This document shows positions 14,164 to 22,694 of a stretch of DNA of 25,341 bases, one piece after another. Where the stretch lies: positions 1-25,341 of the forward strand of contig CAYFNZ010000014.1 of assembly GCA_964344625.1 (NCBI GenBank), given 5' to 3'. Under the pieces are notes generated by a model, which was not told the origin of the DNA, did not search any database, and saw only the letters and a list, made by a program, of their open reading frames with translations. A program made the translations under genes and the position numbers. Within the stretch, counting starts at the first letter, position 1; each line of letters begins with the position of its first letter. This DNA comes from JAAYEL01 sp964344625. GTDB taxonomy: Bacteria; Bacillota; Clostridia; Tissierellales; Peptoniphilaceae.

Positions 14164-15033
14164 ATGAAGAAAATAGTAATATATATGAAGGATGAAAATT
14201 ATTCAAAAAATCTATATAAAGGTCTTCAAGATCACTTTCGAAATGCCTATGAAGTTGTTTTATATGGCGATGACCTAGGTGTTAAGAAAGATGATGATAT
14301 CTTATATCTTACGGATTTTTATCCTGACCAAGACTTTAATTTTTTATTATTTAGTGGCGAAAAGGGTCAAGATTATATTTTTAAGTATCAAAAAATAACA
14401 GAAATAGCAAAAATTATTGATGAAAAAATTAGGGGCAGGGGGAGGTTTGCTAGGACTAAACTCATAGGTCTAGTAAATTATTCCCTACCAATTTTTCAAA
14501 TAAAGACTGAGCCAATACTAAAAAAGTATTCCAAGATGGGGCGGACACTTCTAATAAGTTTTAATCCATACACTTCTTACGGGACAGGTGTCGACCAGGT
14601 TGGTCTTGAGGATTTAATCCTTTCTGTTAAGCTTAAAAATGATCTTGGCATTGAAGAAATGGTTAATACGGGACAAGATTTTGATTTTATCAATTCTTGT
14701 TTGGATCCATTTGAACTATGGAAGCTCTCTGAAGATGAATGGGATTTATTGTTAAATAAAATCAAAAAATCTACCTATAACTTTGTCCTATACGAACTCA
14801 ACTTTTCCTTTCAAATTCCTGTTCTAAAAATTCTAAGTAATTCTAATCAAATCTTCTTTTTTAACTTAAAAAAATTACCTGAAGAAAGTTTTAAGAAAAG
14901 CCTTAAAGACCTAAAAGACAAGGGCTATTTAAAAGACAACCATATTTCTCTACAAATGCATTTTGATGCAGGCGATTTTCTTGTTTTAGAGGATGGACAA
15001 GATGAAAAAATACTCGAATTTATCAATAGATAA
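14164..15033 (+). CDS. Degenerate TadZ/CpaE-like protein of the Tad pilus locus
   Basis: A 289-residue protein, first gene of the Tad pilus operon. The layout matches TadZ: an N-terminal receiver-like half (KIVIYMKDENYSKNLYKGL), a linker, then a MinD/ParA-like half beginning TKLIGLVNYSLPIFQIKTEP (about residues 98-117) and RTLLISFNPYTSYG (127-140). In true TadZ proteins the first of these segments contains a GGxGKT-type phosphate loop; here no such loop exists, so nucleotide binding is probably lost. GTG at 14152 is an alternative start, but GGAGG at 14154-14158 fits the ATG at 14164 with 5-base spacing. It overlaps the next ATPase gene by 32 bases. The likely role is polar localisation or a scaffold for pilus assembly. 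Assignment rests on position and fold-like pattern, not strong identity. Confidence 0.65.
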   Translation: MKKIVIYMKDENYSKNLYKGLQDHFRNAYEVVLYGDDLGVKKDDDILYLTDFYPDQDFNFLLFSGEKGQDYIFKYQKITEIAKIIDEKIRGRGRFARTKLIGLVNYSLPIFQIKTEPILKKYSKMGRTLLISFNPYTSYGTGVDQVGLEDLILSVKLKNDLGIEEMVNTGQDFDFINSCLDPFELWKLSEDEWDLLLNKIKKSTYNFVLYELNFSFQIPVLKILSNSNQIFFFNLKKLPEESFKKSLKDLKDKGYLKDNHISLQMHFDAGDFLVLEDGQDEKILEFINR

Positions 15034-16225
15034 GGAAAAATTAATATTTGACCTCAAGTCCCTAGTCCTAAAGGAGCCCTCCATTATGACAATGACAGAT
15101 GAGAAGTTAAAGCTTTTCATTAATAAGACTTGCATGGAGTATTTTAAAAGCGGTGGATTAAATTCTTCTTTCGACCAGGTAATATCTATTTCTGAACAAG
15201 TATATTATAGGATAAGAGGCTATGGGTTTTTGGAAAATTTTCTATCAAATCCCAAGATAACTGAGATAATGATCAACGACCTAGATAGCATTTTCATTGA
15301 AGAAGATGGAAAAATAAAGCAACTAACCTATAAAATTGAAAGTCTTGATGAATATTACAGGATAATAAACAAAATTGTTAGTAAATCCGGCAGGGAGGTA
15401 AACCTTTCTAATCCCATAGTAGATGCCAGACTTGAAGATGGCTCTAGGGTTAATGTAGTTTTGCCTCCTATAGCAAAGAACCAGCCTGCCCTAACAATTA
15501 GGAAGTTTCCTGAAAAGATAATTGACATGGACTACTTGATCAAGTCAAAGACCTTGACAAGACAAGCTGCTGACTTCTTAAAAACCTTAGTTAAATCAAG
15601 ATACAACATCATGATTAGCGGGGGTACAGCCTCAGGAAAGACCACATTTCTTAATGCACTGTCAGAATATATAGACGGGGATGAAAGACTTGTGACCATA
15701 GAAGACTCAAGAGAACTAAGGCTTATAGGAAAGCCCAACCTAGTTTCTCTAGAAACCAGAAACCCAAACAACTCAAACAGGGGCCAGGTCGAATTGAAAG
15801 ACCTAATCAAAACCTCCCTAAGGATGAGGCCCGACAGAATAATAGTTGGAGAGGTCAGGGCTGATGAGGCAATAGACATGTTGACAGCTTATAATACTGG
15901 CCACGATGGGGCATTTACAACGGCTCATGCTAACTCATGCGAGGATATGATATCTAGGTTGGAAACTATGGTCTTGAGGTCTGGTGAGAATATTCCTCTT
16001 GAAGCTGTAAAAAGGATGATTGCATCTGCGATTAATATTGTAATTCAATTGTCTAGAATTGATGGGAATAAAAGGCGCTTGGTAGAAATAAGCGAGCTTT
16101 ATTTTAAGGATGATTCCATCATGATAAATCCTTTATACTTATATAATCAGAAGGAGGATTTAATTTATAGGACTGACAATGAGATGATTAATGTCCATAA
16201 ATTAATAAATTTAGATGAAAAATAA
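15002..16225 (+). CDS. tadA: Tad pilus assembly ATPase (TadA/CpaF family)
   Basis: A 407-residue type II/IV secretion ATPase that powers assembly of Flp pili at the inner face of the membrane. The N-terminal domain includes GFLENFLSNPKITEIMIND, the typical CpaF segment. The catalytic core has Walker A GGTASGKTT (about residues 207-215), the Asp box VTIEDSREL, Walker B RIIVGEVR (279-286) and the His box GAFTTAHANS (about 303-312), all intact. ATG at 14993 is only 2 bases after AGAGG; the ATG at 15002 has better spacing and is chosen. It overlaps the upstream gene by 32 bases and the downstream gene by 11. CpaF-family proteins without secretin partners are typical of monoderm Tad loci. Confidence 0.95.
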   Translation: MKKYSNLSIDKEKLIFDLKSLVLKEPSIMTMTDEKLKLFINKTCMEYFKSGGLNSSFDQVISISEQVYYRIRGYGFLENFLSNPKITEIMINDLDSIFIEEDGKIKQLTYKIESLDEYYRIINKIVSKSGREVNLSNPIVDARLEDGSRVNVVLPPIAKNQPALTIRKFPEKIIDMDYLIKSKTLTRQAADFLKTLVKSRYNIMISGGTASGKTTFLNALSEYIDGDERLVTIEDSRELRLIGKPNLVSLETRNPNNSNRGQVELKDLIKTSLRMRPDRIIVGEVRADEAIDMLTAYNTGHDGAFTTAHANSCEDMISRLETMVLRSGENIPLEAVKRMIASAINIVIQLSRIDGNKRRLVEISELYFKDDSIMINPLYLYNQKEDLIYRTDNEMINVHKLINLDEK

Positions 16226-16919
16226 AAGTCTGGTATATTCATATTTTATTTCTTTTATAATATTTTTTTTATATTCTTACTCATTTTTCAGAAGTCCGAT
16301 CATATCTACTATTATTTCTTCAATCCTTTCCTTAAAATTCAAGGACTTATTTTTAGATTTCTTTGAGAAAAAGGACTTGATTCAGAAAAGAGAGATGTTT
16401 AAAAACTTTTTGGATGTCTTAAACTCCTCTATTTCTTCTGGAAAAAACTTCTATCAATCAATTTTAGACTGTGAGCAAGAAATCAAATCTTATTATGGTA
16501 AAAATGAGCTTATTACAAGGGAAATATCGAAAATGATTTCAAATATTGATAACGGCTATAGCGTAGAAGAGGCCTTGGAATTATTCAAAAAAGAACTTGA
16601 TTTTGAAGAGGCAGATACCTTTGTTGATAGCCTAAAACTTGCCATGTCCACAGGGGTAGATATCAAGGAAATCATCTTAAATAGTAAGTTGCACTTAAAT
16701 GACCAGATAGAAGTTGAAAATGAAATTTCTATTAGTTTGAACAAGAGTAAGAGAGAATTTATCATAATGATAATTTTACCTATACTAATATTATTTTTAT
16801 TGTATAGGACGAATTTCAAAAATCTAACCCTTGTCGACTACATAGTAAGGGCCATAGTTTTTGTGGTGATTACTTTTTCGATTCATATCGGCCAGAAAAT
16901 TGTAAACTTGGAGATATAA
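16215..16919 (+). CDS. tadB: Tad pilus membrane platform protein, TadB-like (T2SSF domain)
   Basis: A 234-residue membrane protein. An N-terminal hydrophobic pair (about residues 5-50) is followed by a soluble helical region with FLDVLNSSISSGKNFYQSILDCEQEI and EEADTFVDSLKLAMSTGVDI, the pattern of the T2SSF (GspF/PilC-like) domain. Two C-terminal membrane segments follow (about 178-195 and 205-228). It would form the inner membrane platform with TadC and contact the ATPase. It overlaps the ATPase stop by 11 bases without an evident ribosome site, so it depends on coupled translation. It is shorter than many TadB proteins, mainly at the N-terminus. Confidence 0.85.
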   Translation: MKNKSLVYSYFISFIIFFLYSYSFFRSPIISTIISSILSLKFKDLFLDFFEKKDLIQKREMFKNFLDVLNSSISSGKNFYQSILDCEQEIKSYYGKNELITREISKMISNIDNGYSVEEALELFKKELDFEEADTFVDSLKLAMSTGVDIKEIILNSKLHLNDQIEVENEISISLNKSKREFIIMIILPILILFLLYRTNFKNLTLVDYIVRAIVFVVITFSIHIGQKIVNLEI

Positions 16920-16922
16920 ATC

Positions 16923-17780
16923 ATGGACGAGTTTATTCTAATTATTTTTTCTTTAATAGTTTTATTCTATGTTTCTTTAGACATTATCTATAGGAAGGAA
17001 ATTTCTATTTTAACCAACAAGCTTGACCTGGAAAAATATGACAGCAAGCATTTGCTCTTGGGGCTCTTCTTTTTCTATAGCAGGTTTATTAAGTCTTCTT
17101 CATACCTTATAAGTCAGGAGACTCAGAAATCCATTAGGTATTTTTATCCAATTAAATATTATAAATTTTATGAGAGCCTTTATATTTGCTTTAAATTCGC
17201 CCTTAGTTTATTGGTCTTAGAAATGTTTTTATTCATGTCATTTTCTTATAGGATAATGATTCTATCCATTTTCGGTCTAGTATTTTCTATCGTAGTATTC
17301 TTTCTTTCAGACTATTACTTGTCCAACAAATTCAATCAAGTAAAAAATGAAATGAAACTAGAATTACCAAAACTTTTGACAAAACTTTCTCTTTTAATAG
17401 ATTCTGGAATAACGTATAGAAAATCCTTAGACCTTATCATAGAAAATGGACAGGGAAAGCTTTATGAAGAGCTCCGTATTGTAAAGGGTCTAATAGACAA
17501 TGGCGAAAATGAAAAAGTAGCATATGAAAACTTGTCTAGAATTAGTGAAGATATGTTGATTAAGAAGTTTATCAGTCTAATTCTTCAAAATATTTATAAG
17601 GGGGATGAGGACTTTAGTGGGAATTTAAGAGCCTTGAAGAAGGAAAGTTTCCTACAGAAGAAAAACTTTATTATTAATCAGAGTCAAAAGGCCGAGCAAA
17701 AGCTCCTATTTCCAAATTTACTCATATTTGTGGGAATTATTGTAATGGTAATGATTCCGATTTTGTTAAATGCATTTTAA
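16923..17780 (+). CDS. tadC: Tad pilus membrane platform protein, TadC-like (T2SSF domain)
   Basis: A 285-residue membrane protein with an N-terminal membrane segment (about residues 3-24), two hydrophobic segments in the middle (about 96-140), a T2SSF-type helical domain (LPKLLTKLSLLIDSGITYRKSL and KFISLILQNIYKGDEDFSGNL) and a C-terminal membrane segment (about 262-283). This is the TadC arrangement and it follows TadB directly with a 3-base gap. It should act as the second half of the platform that lifts pilin subunits out of the membrane. The next gene, encoding the pilin, begins 17 bases later. Confidence 0.87.
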   Translation: MDEFILIIFSLIVLFYVSLDIIYRKEISILTNKLDLEKYDSKHLLLGLFFFYSRFIKSSSYLISQETQKSIRYFYPIKYYKFYESLYICFKFALSLLVLEMFLFMSFSYRIMILSIFGLVFSIVVFFLSDYYLSNKFNQVKNEMKLELPKLLTKLSLLIDSGITYRKSLDLIIENGQGKLYEELRIVKGLIDNGENEKVAYENLSRISEDMLIKKFISLILQNIYKGDEDFSGNLRALKKESFLQKKNFIINQSQKAEQKLLFPNLLIFVGIIVMVMIPILLNAF

Positions 17781-17797
17781 GAGAGGTGGGGTGAACA

Positions 17798-17980
17798 ATG
17801 AATAATATAAGAAAAGCTTATAGGGATTTTATAAAAAAAGAAGATGGAGAAATCAACATGATAGCAATCGTCTTGATTTTAATAGTGGTAATCATGCTTG
17901 CTGTAATTTTTAAGGATAGTATGGAAGAACTCTTAAAAACTATCTTTGAGAGAATAAAAGATGATGTCGCAAATTTTTAG
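17798..17980 (+). CDS. Flp1-type IVb pilin (probable major pilus subunit)
   Basis: A 60-residue prepilin. A short basic leader (MNNIRKAYRDFIKKEDG) is followed by a hydrophobic helix (about residues 21-39) and a short amphipathic tail (FKDSMEELLKTIFERIKDD), the size and layout of Flp1 family pilins in clostridia. Cleavage by the prepilin peptidase is expected after Gly17 (KEDG^EINMIAIV). The usual Glu at +5 of the mature pilin is not present: the mature N-terminus reads E-I-N-M-I. It is the only internal gene of the operon with both a real intergenic space and a very strong Shine-Dalgarno (AGAGGTGG, 8 bases before the ATG), which fits a high-output structural subunit. It overlaps the next gene by 20 bases. 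Confidence 0.8.
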   Translation: MNNIRKAYRDFIKKEDGEINMIAIVLILIVVIMLAVIFKDSMEELLKTIFERIKDDVANF

Positions 17981-18443
17981 AAGATTTTTAAAAGATGAAA
18001 ATGGAGCAGTTGAATTTATTGAATCAGCAGTAGTTTTAAGCATCATTCTAGCTTCAATTTCTATCTTAATTGCCATAAGCCTGCTTTCGATAGTGAAAGT
18101 CAGAGATGGGGAAGTCGCATATTATAAGACACTGGATCAGGCCTATAAGGAAAAAACTAGCGAAAGTTTTTCTTCCCTATCAAAGTCTAGGGCGAGTAGT
18201 CAGGTAAATTATAAATTTAATAAGAAAAATGGCTTAATATCAACCTATGTAACCTTTGAAGAAAATGATAAGTTACAGGTAAAAATTACCAGGATTAATC
18301 CTGAGTCTCTAATTAGAAAACTTGATTTTGCTGAAGACCTGCTTCAGGATTTTGATGGGAAAACAGGTAATATTACAAAGGTAAAGTCGAAAATAAAAGA
18401 ATATGAAACCGCTATAAGTAAGCTGGGGATCAGTTATGATTAA
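17961..18443 (+). CDS. TadE-like pseudopilin
   Basis: A 160-residue single-pass protein with a basic leader (RRFLKDENG), a type IV prepilin-like cleavage point before AVEFIESAVVL, and one hydrophobic helix (about residues 20-45). An extracellular region of about 115 residues follows. Tad loci encode such minor pseudopilins next to the Flp gene, where they are thought to prime pilus assembly. Two adjacent ATG codons (17961, 17964) lie inside the pilin gene, and expression is probably coupled to it. It overlaps the next gene by 8 bases. The C-terminal domain has no recognisable homology beyond the TadE-type head. Confidence 0.78.
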   Translation: MMSQIFRRFLKDENGAVEFIESAVVLSIILASISILIAISLLSIVKVRDGEVAYYKTLDQAYKEKTSESFSSLSKSRASSQVNYKFNKKNGLISTYVTFEENDKLQVKITRINPESLIRKLDFAEDLLQDFDGKTGNITKVKSKIKEYETAISKLGISYD

Positions 18444-21072
18444 GGACAGGGAAAAGGGCCTAATTTCAATTTTTCTAGCCTTAATCCTTGTGCCAACTTA
18501 TCTTTTAACGGTGACAGGGATTGATATATCCAGGATATATGCTGGAAAAAACTACTTAAGACTGGCCAATGAATCCGCCCTGAGTAGCATTTTGCTCAAT
18601 TATGACAAGAACCTACATGACAAGTATAAGCTTTTAGCAGTTACTGATATGCAAGAGGCAAATAATATATCTAGACGGGTAATGGAAGCGGAATTGTTAG
18701 TCAACCAAGATGGAGAAAATGACAACTTTCATACCTTTTCTAAGCCCAAGATAGATTTAAAAGCTATGAAGGGCTATAGTTTGATAAATCCAGAAGAACT
18801 AGAAAGACAAATTATAGACAATATGAAATACAAGGGCCCAATTGACTTATTAAATGGCTTTATTGAAACCCTAGACAGTCTGGACAATGCCAAGGTATAT
18901 AATTCTGTTCTAGAAAAAAAGCTTGTCTACAACAAGGATTTAGAGAGAGTAAATGAAAATATAAAGCCCCTAGCAAAGCTTATTTCTCAATATCAAGACA
19001 AGATAGAAGAAGTAAATAAGGACTATAAGTCTTTTATAAAAGACTACTTGCAATTAAAAAAGCAGCTTGAAGATAAAAGTAAGGACCATGATAAAATCTC
19101 TAAAGACTTTATAGCCAAGTATTCAAAGCTCTTACCTATCTTTAATGAAGCTTTAAGCATTTCAGAAAAAATTGAAAATAAACTCCAAGCAATGGAAAAT
19201 GAATTAAGCGGCCTACAAAATAGCTTAAAAGAGTGGAAGAATTCAATCAATAAGGTCTCTTCAAGTGACCTAAAAAAACAATTAAATTCTGAATATACCT
19301 TTACAAATAAAACATTTTCCAAGGAAAATATATCAAAAATGACAAAGAATTTACAAAAGGACAAGAAGACTTTAGAAGACTTAAAAAAGCTACTCTTTGC
19401 TGAGGGTGGACAAATAAGTAACCTTAAAGAATCACCTAGTAAATTTCTAGGAAAAGTCCTAAGTTCAGCTGACTTGTCTTCATATAAACTGGTAAACATT
19501 AAGGAAGCTAAGTTATCAAAAGCCTTATTGGGACCTGAAAATAAGGTTAAGGTAGATAAGAATAAAAAAGAAGAGGCTAAGGCCTTAAGAAAAACCTTGA
19601 CGGACTTTAATAAGGAAATGGACTTAGAAGCTCCTAAAAAAGATAGCATATATAATTATATATCTGAAGAGGAATATAAGTCGATTATAGATTTTCTTGC
19701 TGAAAGTAAAACCTCTGACTTAGCTAGTATCACGACTGAAAATGTAAATGAAAATCTTAAAAAATACAACTTTTCCTTTGATTTCTCTTCCAAAGAGGTC
19801 TTTAATAACTTCTTAATAGCCCAATATATTGCTGATAAATTCTCCGATAAAACTATAGATATTGGCGATAAAATCACCAGCCAAAAAGAGTATATAGCTT
19901 TTGGCTCTGAAAACCTTGATGCAAATATAAAAAAAGCTAGAAATCTCGTCTTCGTAATAAGGCTTGCCATTAATTCCATGTATGGGTTCACAAGTCCTGA
20001 CGTACGAAAAGATGCCTTAATGCTAGCTACAGCTATAGTTGGTTGGACGGGGATAGGTGTTCCCCTGATGGAGGCCTTAATAGTATCAAGTATGGCTCTA
20101 GGAGAAAGTATTTTAGATACGGGAAGACTTTCGGATGGTGAAAACCTTGGTATTTTTAAGAATAAGGCAACATGGACATTTTCTGTAAGAGGCTTAAAGA
20201 GACTGGCTCAGGAAAAGTCGATTGAATTTGCTAAAGCAGGAATTGAAAATATCATGGATAGTCTAGAACAGGTGGTTATCGAGGCAGAAAATAAGTCATT
20301 TGAAAGTCTCGATAAGTTTATATCGCAAACCAGTAGTAGCATAATTCAAAGCCTTACAGGTTCTGTGATTATTCCTATACAAAATGTCCTGGTTGACCTA
20401 TTAAATGGTGCAAATAAGGACTATACAAAGGAAATAAATGACTTATTTTCAGACCTTAGGTCTTCCTTGCTAAATACAGGCGATGAGAGAATAGACAGGC
20501 TGATTGGGGAAATAATTTCCTACCTAGAGGAAAATTACAAGGGCAGGATAATTGAAATCCTAAAAAAAGATGACCCTATCAATAACGATTTAATCATAGA
20601 CTTAATAGAAGAAATGAATAAAAAAATTGAAGAAAAGGTGAAAGACTTTAATAAAAAAATAGAAGATGAATTAAGAAATAGAATTGCTAGTATTGTTGAT
20701 GAAAAAACAGACCAGTATAGGTCAAAGATTAGGGAAGCTATAGATTCCTACCTGGAAAAATACACTCCTAAAAGTGACAACAAACTGGGTCAATTTGCCA
20801 AATCAGGACTTAGTATTTCTTATTCAGATTATCTTAAACTCTTTACTTTTATGGAACTAAATGGCCCTAATAAGCATCAAATCTTAAAAAGAATGGCCTT
20901 AATAATCGATATAGAAATGAAGGAAAAGACACAAGGATTCAGCATAAAGACAGCTAACACTGGCTTTAGAATAAATTCGAGTGTAGATATTCCAATAGTA
21001 ATTGAAATTTTTGCAAGTAAGGACAAGAAAAGGGGGATAGAGGATGAACTTGAAATTTCATTTGAAAAATAA
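18436..21072 (+). CDS. Large TadG-like / DUF5702-type pilus-associated protein
   Basis: An 878-residue exported, membrane-anchored protein. The N-terminus (KGLISIFLALILVPTYLLTV, residues 7-26) is one membrane helix preceded by a basic stretch, followed by GIDISRIYAGKNYLRLANESALSSILLNYD, the TadG/DUF5702 opening. Residues about 165-340 are charged and heptad-like, probably a long coiled coil. The segment around ALGESILDTG and NLGIFKNKATW (about residues 553-575) and the later SYSDYLKLFTFMEL match the DUF5702 core. A second coiled coil lies at about 700-760. Gly8 followed by LISIF gives only a weak prepilin-like site. Such proteins are thought to anchor or tip the Tad pilus; that role is inferred. 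It overlaps both neighbours. Confidence 0.8.
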   Translation: MIKDREKGLISIFLALILVPTYLLTVTGIDISRIYAGKNYLRLANESALSSILLNYDKNLHDKYKLLAVTDMQEANNISRRVMEAELLVNQDGENDNFHTFSKPKIDLKAMKGYSLINPEELERQIIDNMKYKGPIDLLNGFIETLDSLDNAKVYNSVLEKKLVYNKDLERVNENIKPLAKLISQYQDKIEEVNKDYKSFIKDYLQLKKQLEDKSKDHDKISKDFIAKYSKLLPIFNEALSISEKIENKLQAMENELSGLQNSLKEWKNSINKVSSSDLKKQLNSEYTFTNKTFSKENISKMTKNLQKDKKTLEDLKKLLFAEGGQISNLKESPSKFLGKVLSSADLSSYKLVNIKEAKLSKALLGPENKVKVDKNKKEEAKALRKTLTDFNKEMDLEAPKKDSIYNYISEEEYKSIIDFLAESKTSDLASITTENVNENLKKYNFSFDFSSKEVFNNFLIAQYIADKFSDKTIDIGDKITSQKEYIAFGSENLDANIKKARNLVFVIRLAINSMYGFTSPDVRKDALMLATAIVGWTGIGVPLMEALIVSSMALGESILDTGRLSDGENLGIFKNKATWTFSVRGLKRLAQEKSIEFAKAGIENIMDSLEQVVIEAENKSFESLDKFISQTSSSIIQSLTGSVIIPIQNVLVDLLNGANKDYTKEINDLFSDLRSSLLNTGDERIDRLIGEIISYLEENYKGRIIEILKKDDPINNDLIIDLIEEMNKKIEEKVKDFNKKIEDELRNRIASIVDEKTDQYRSKIREAIDSYLEKYTPKSDNKLGQFAKSGLSISYSDYLKLFTFMELNGPNKHQILKRMALIIDIEMKEKTQGFSIKTANTGFRINSSVDIPIVIEIFASKDKKRGIEDELEISFEK

Positions 21073-21616
21073 GCTGATATTTTTATTGGCGGTTTTACTT
21101 TTAATAACTTCCGCATGTGGCAGGGACGAAAAAACTAATTTAGAAGAAGACCATCGAGGTGAAAAGGATGGGCTTTTTATAGATCAATCAAACAATGAAG
21201 TTGGTAAACTAAGGTTTGAAGATAAATTTTTTAACCTAGATAAGAGTGATTTTTCTTTATCGGGAGATTTTGCAAATTATGGAGAAACTCGAGATTTTTC
21301 AGTTCTTTTTGGTACCCAAAACTATACCTCAGAAAATCCAATACTAAGCTATAAGTTTTCTTCGGATGATGAGGGGCAATTTTTTCTAGAAATCTTTAGA
21401 AATTTAGCCTTTTGGGATCCGGGTAGGTTTCTAAATGAACCTGAATATAGGTTATTAGAAAAGATAGATCAAAATCATAGTACCTATATGGTCAAGGGCA
21501 AGGAAGAAGAGTATATGAGCCTGTATAGGTGGGGACAAAAAAATAGAAACTATATCCTTGTAATTGGCAAAGACCAAAAGAAGGTTGAAAAGAAATTTAA
21601 TGAAATCTTTGACTAA
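21044..21616 (+). CDS. Uncharacterised lipoprotein of the Tad locus
   Basis: A 190-residue protein with a clear lipoprotein signal: basic n-region, hydrophobic core LIFLLAVLLL and lipobox ITSAC with the lipidated Cys at residue 25. The mature part is acidic after the Cys (GRDEKTNLEED) and then forms a compact domain without a family I recognise. The ribosome site AGGGGGATAGAGG lies directly before the ATG. It overlaps the DUF5702-like gene by 29 bases and the next pseudopilin by 17, so it belongs to the pilus operon. An outer-face assembly or anchoring factor is plausible but unproven. Confidence 0.8.
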   Translation: MNLKFHLKNKLIFLLAVLLLITSACGRDEKTNLEEDHRGEKDGLFIDQSNNEVGKLRFEDKFFNLDKSDFSLSGDFANYGETRDFSVLFGTQNYTSENPILSYKFSSDDEGQFFLEIFRNLAFWDPGRFLNEPEYRLLEKIDQNHSTYMVKGKEEEYMSLYRWGQKNRNYILVIGKDQKKVEKKFNEIFD

Positions 21617-22694
21617 GTATAGAGAAGATGAGGGAATTATTACAATTGAAGCAAGTCTTGTTTTTGTGGTTTTTTTTATGGGATTTCTTATATTAAATTC
21701 CTTATTCTTATCAACTTATACTGAATCAAATACAAAAAAAGCAATTCATTCTATGGCTATAGAATTAAGCCATTACTCTTTGATTTTAGAAAAAGCTGGC
21801 CTTTCTTCTTATTTTGAAATGGGAGAAAAGTCAGATTTATTACAGGAGCTTATTAAAATAGGTAAAAAGAACATAAAAGATTTAGGGGATGAAACTTTTG
21901 AAGCAAAGTCATTTTACAAGGACATCTTATCTTTATTTTCAGACAAGGCTTCCTATCAAGCAAAATCCTACCTATATAATAAGGCCTTTAGGCAGATGAT
22001 AAAAAAACACTTAAAGTCTGACGCTTATCTGATAAACAAGGGGATTGTCAATGATTATGAGGGATTAGATTTTTCAAATTCCAGGATTTTGGATGATGGA
22101 GATTTCGAGATTAATCTGACATATACTATTGATTCTACTCGATTTTTGCCCTTTAAGCTTAGTAGAAAAATCAAACAAAAGGCTTTAATCTCTACAAATA
22201 TAGAAGGGACTAGTCTTAAATTTTCAAGTCAGGATGAGGATAAGGAAGATAGTATTTGGACCAAGGATAATTTCACAAGGGGCAGGTATTTTGCGACCTA
22301 TATTAGGAAAAATACAAGTGGCCGGGTATTAAAGCTTGGTCAGGGTTTAGACCTATATTCTCCAGAGGAGAACTTGGTAAGTCAATTTCATTCTATTAAT
22401 ATTTTTTCTAAGTCATATAGTGACTTTAAGGATGGTAAATACTCAATAAAGACTGATGATTTTTTACTAGAAGTAGAAAAAAAGGTGGGGGAATTAGAAG
22501 CAAATATTGCAAAAGCCAAGGGAAAAGTAGCCTTACATGATGGACAAATCTTAAAAATAGGGGAAGATGTTAAAAAAGAATTAATCCTAGTTTTGCCAGA
22601 GGAGGCAAAAGACTATGAAGAACTTAGAAAGCTAAATGGGAAAAACCTAAAAGGAGTTAAGTTAAATATTATGTTTTTGGAAAAATCTCTATGA
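21600..22694 (+). CDS. TadE-like pseudopilin (large minor pilin)
   Basis: A 364-residue single-pass protein. The N-terminus KYREDEG^IITIEASLVFVVFFMGFLIL gives a textbook type IV prepilin cleavage site with Glu at +5, followed by a hydrophobic helix to about residue 36 and a large extracellular domain. A TTG at 21564 could extend it by 12 residues, but the ATG at 21600 gives a typical short basic leader; its ribosome site is weak and translation is probably coupled to the lipoprotein gene. The rest of the domain shows no known motif, and the C-terminal third is Lys/Glu-rich. It ends in an ATGA overlap with the prepilin peptidase gene. The likely role is a minor pilin or tip component. Confidence 0.78.
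   Translation: MKSLTKYREDEGIITIEASLVFVVFFMGFLILNSLFLSTYTESNTKKAIHSMAIELSHYSLILEKAGLSSYFEMGEKSDLLQELIKIGKKNIKDLGDETFEAKSFYKDILSLFSDKASYQAKSYLYNKAFRQMIKKHLKSDAYLINKGIVNDYEGLDFSNSRILDDGDFEINLTYTIDSTRFLPFKLSRKIKQKALISTNIEGTSLKFSSQDEDKEDSIWTKDNFTRGRYFATYIRKNTSGRVLKLGQGLDLYSPEENLVSQFHSINIFSKSYSDFKDGKYSIKTDDFLLEVEKKVGELEANIAKAKGKVALHDGQILKIGEDVKKELILVLPEEAKDYEELRKLNGKNLKGVKLNIMFLEKSL

Noticed and set aside
19044..19991. Two long antisense open frames (201 and 111 codons) opposite the DUF5702-like gene
   Set aside because: They are rich in Ser, Phe and Leu as expected from the complement of a Lys/Glu-rich coiled-coil gene; no ribosome sites and no family resemblance.
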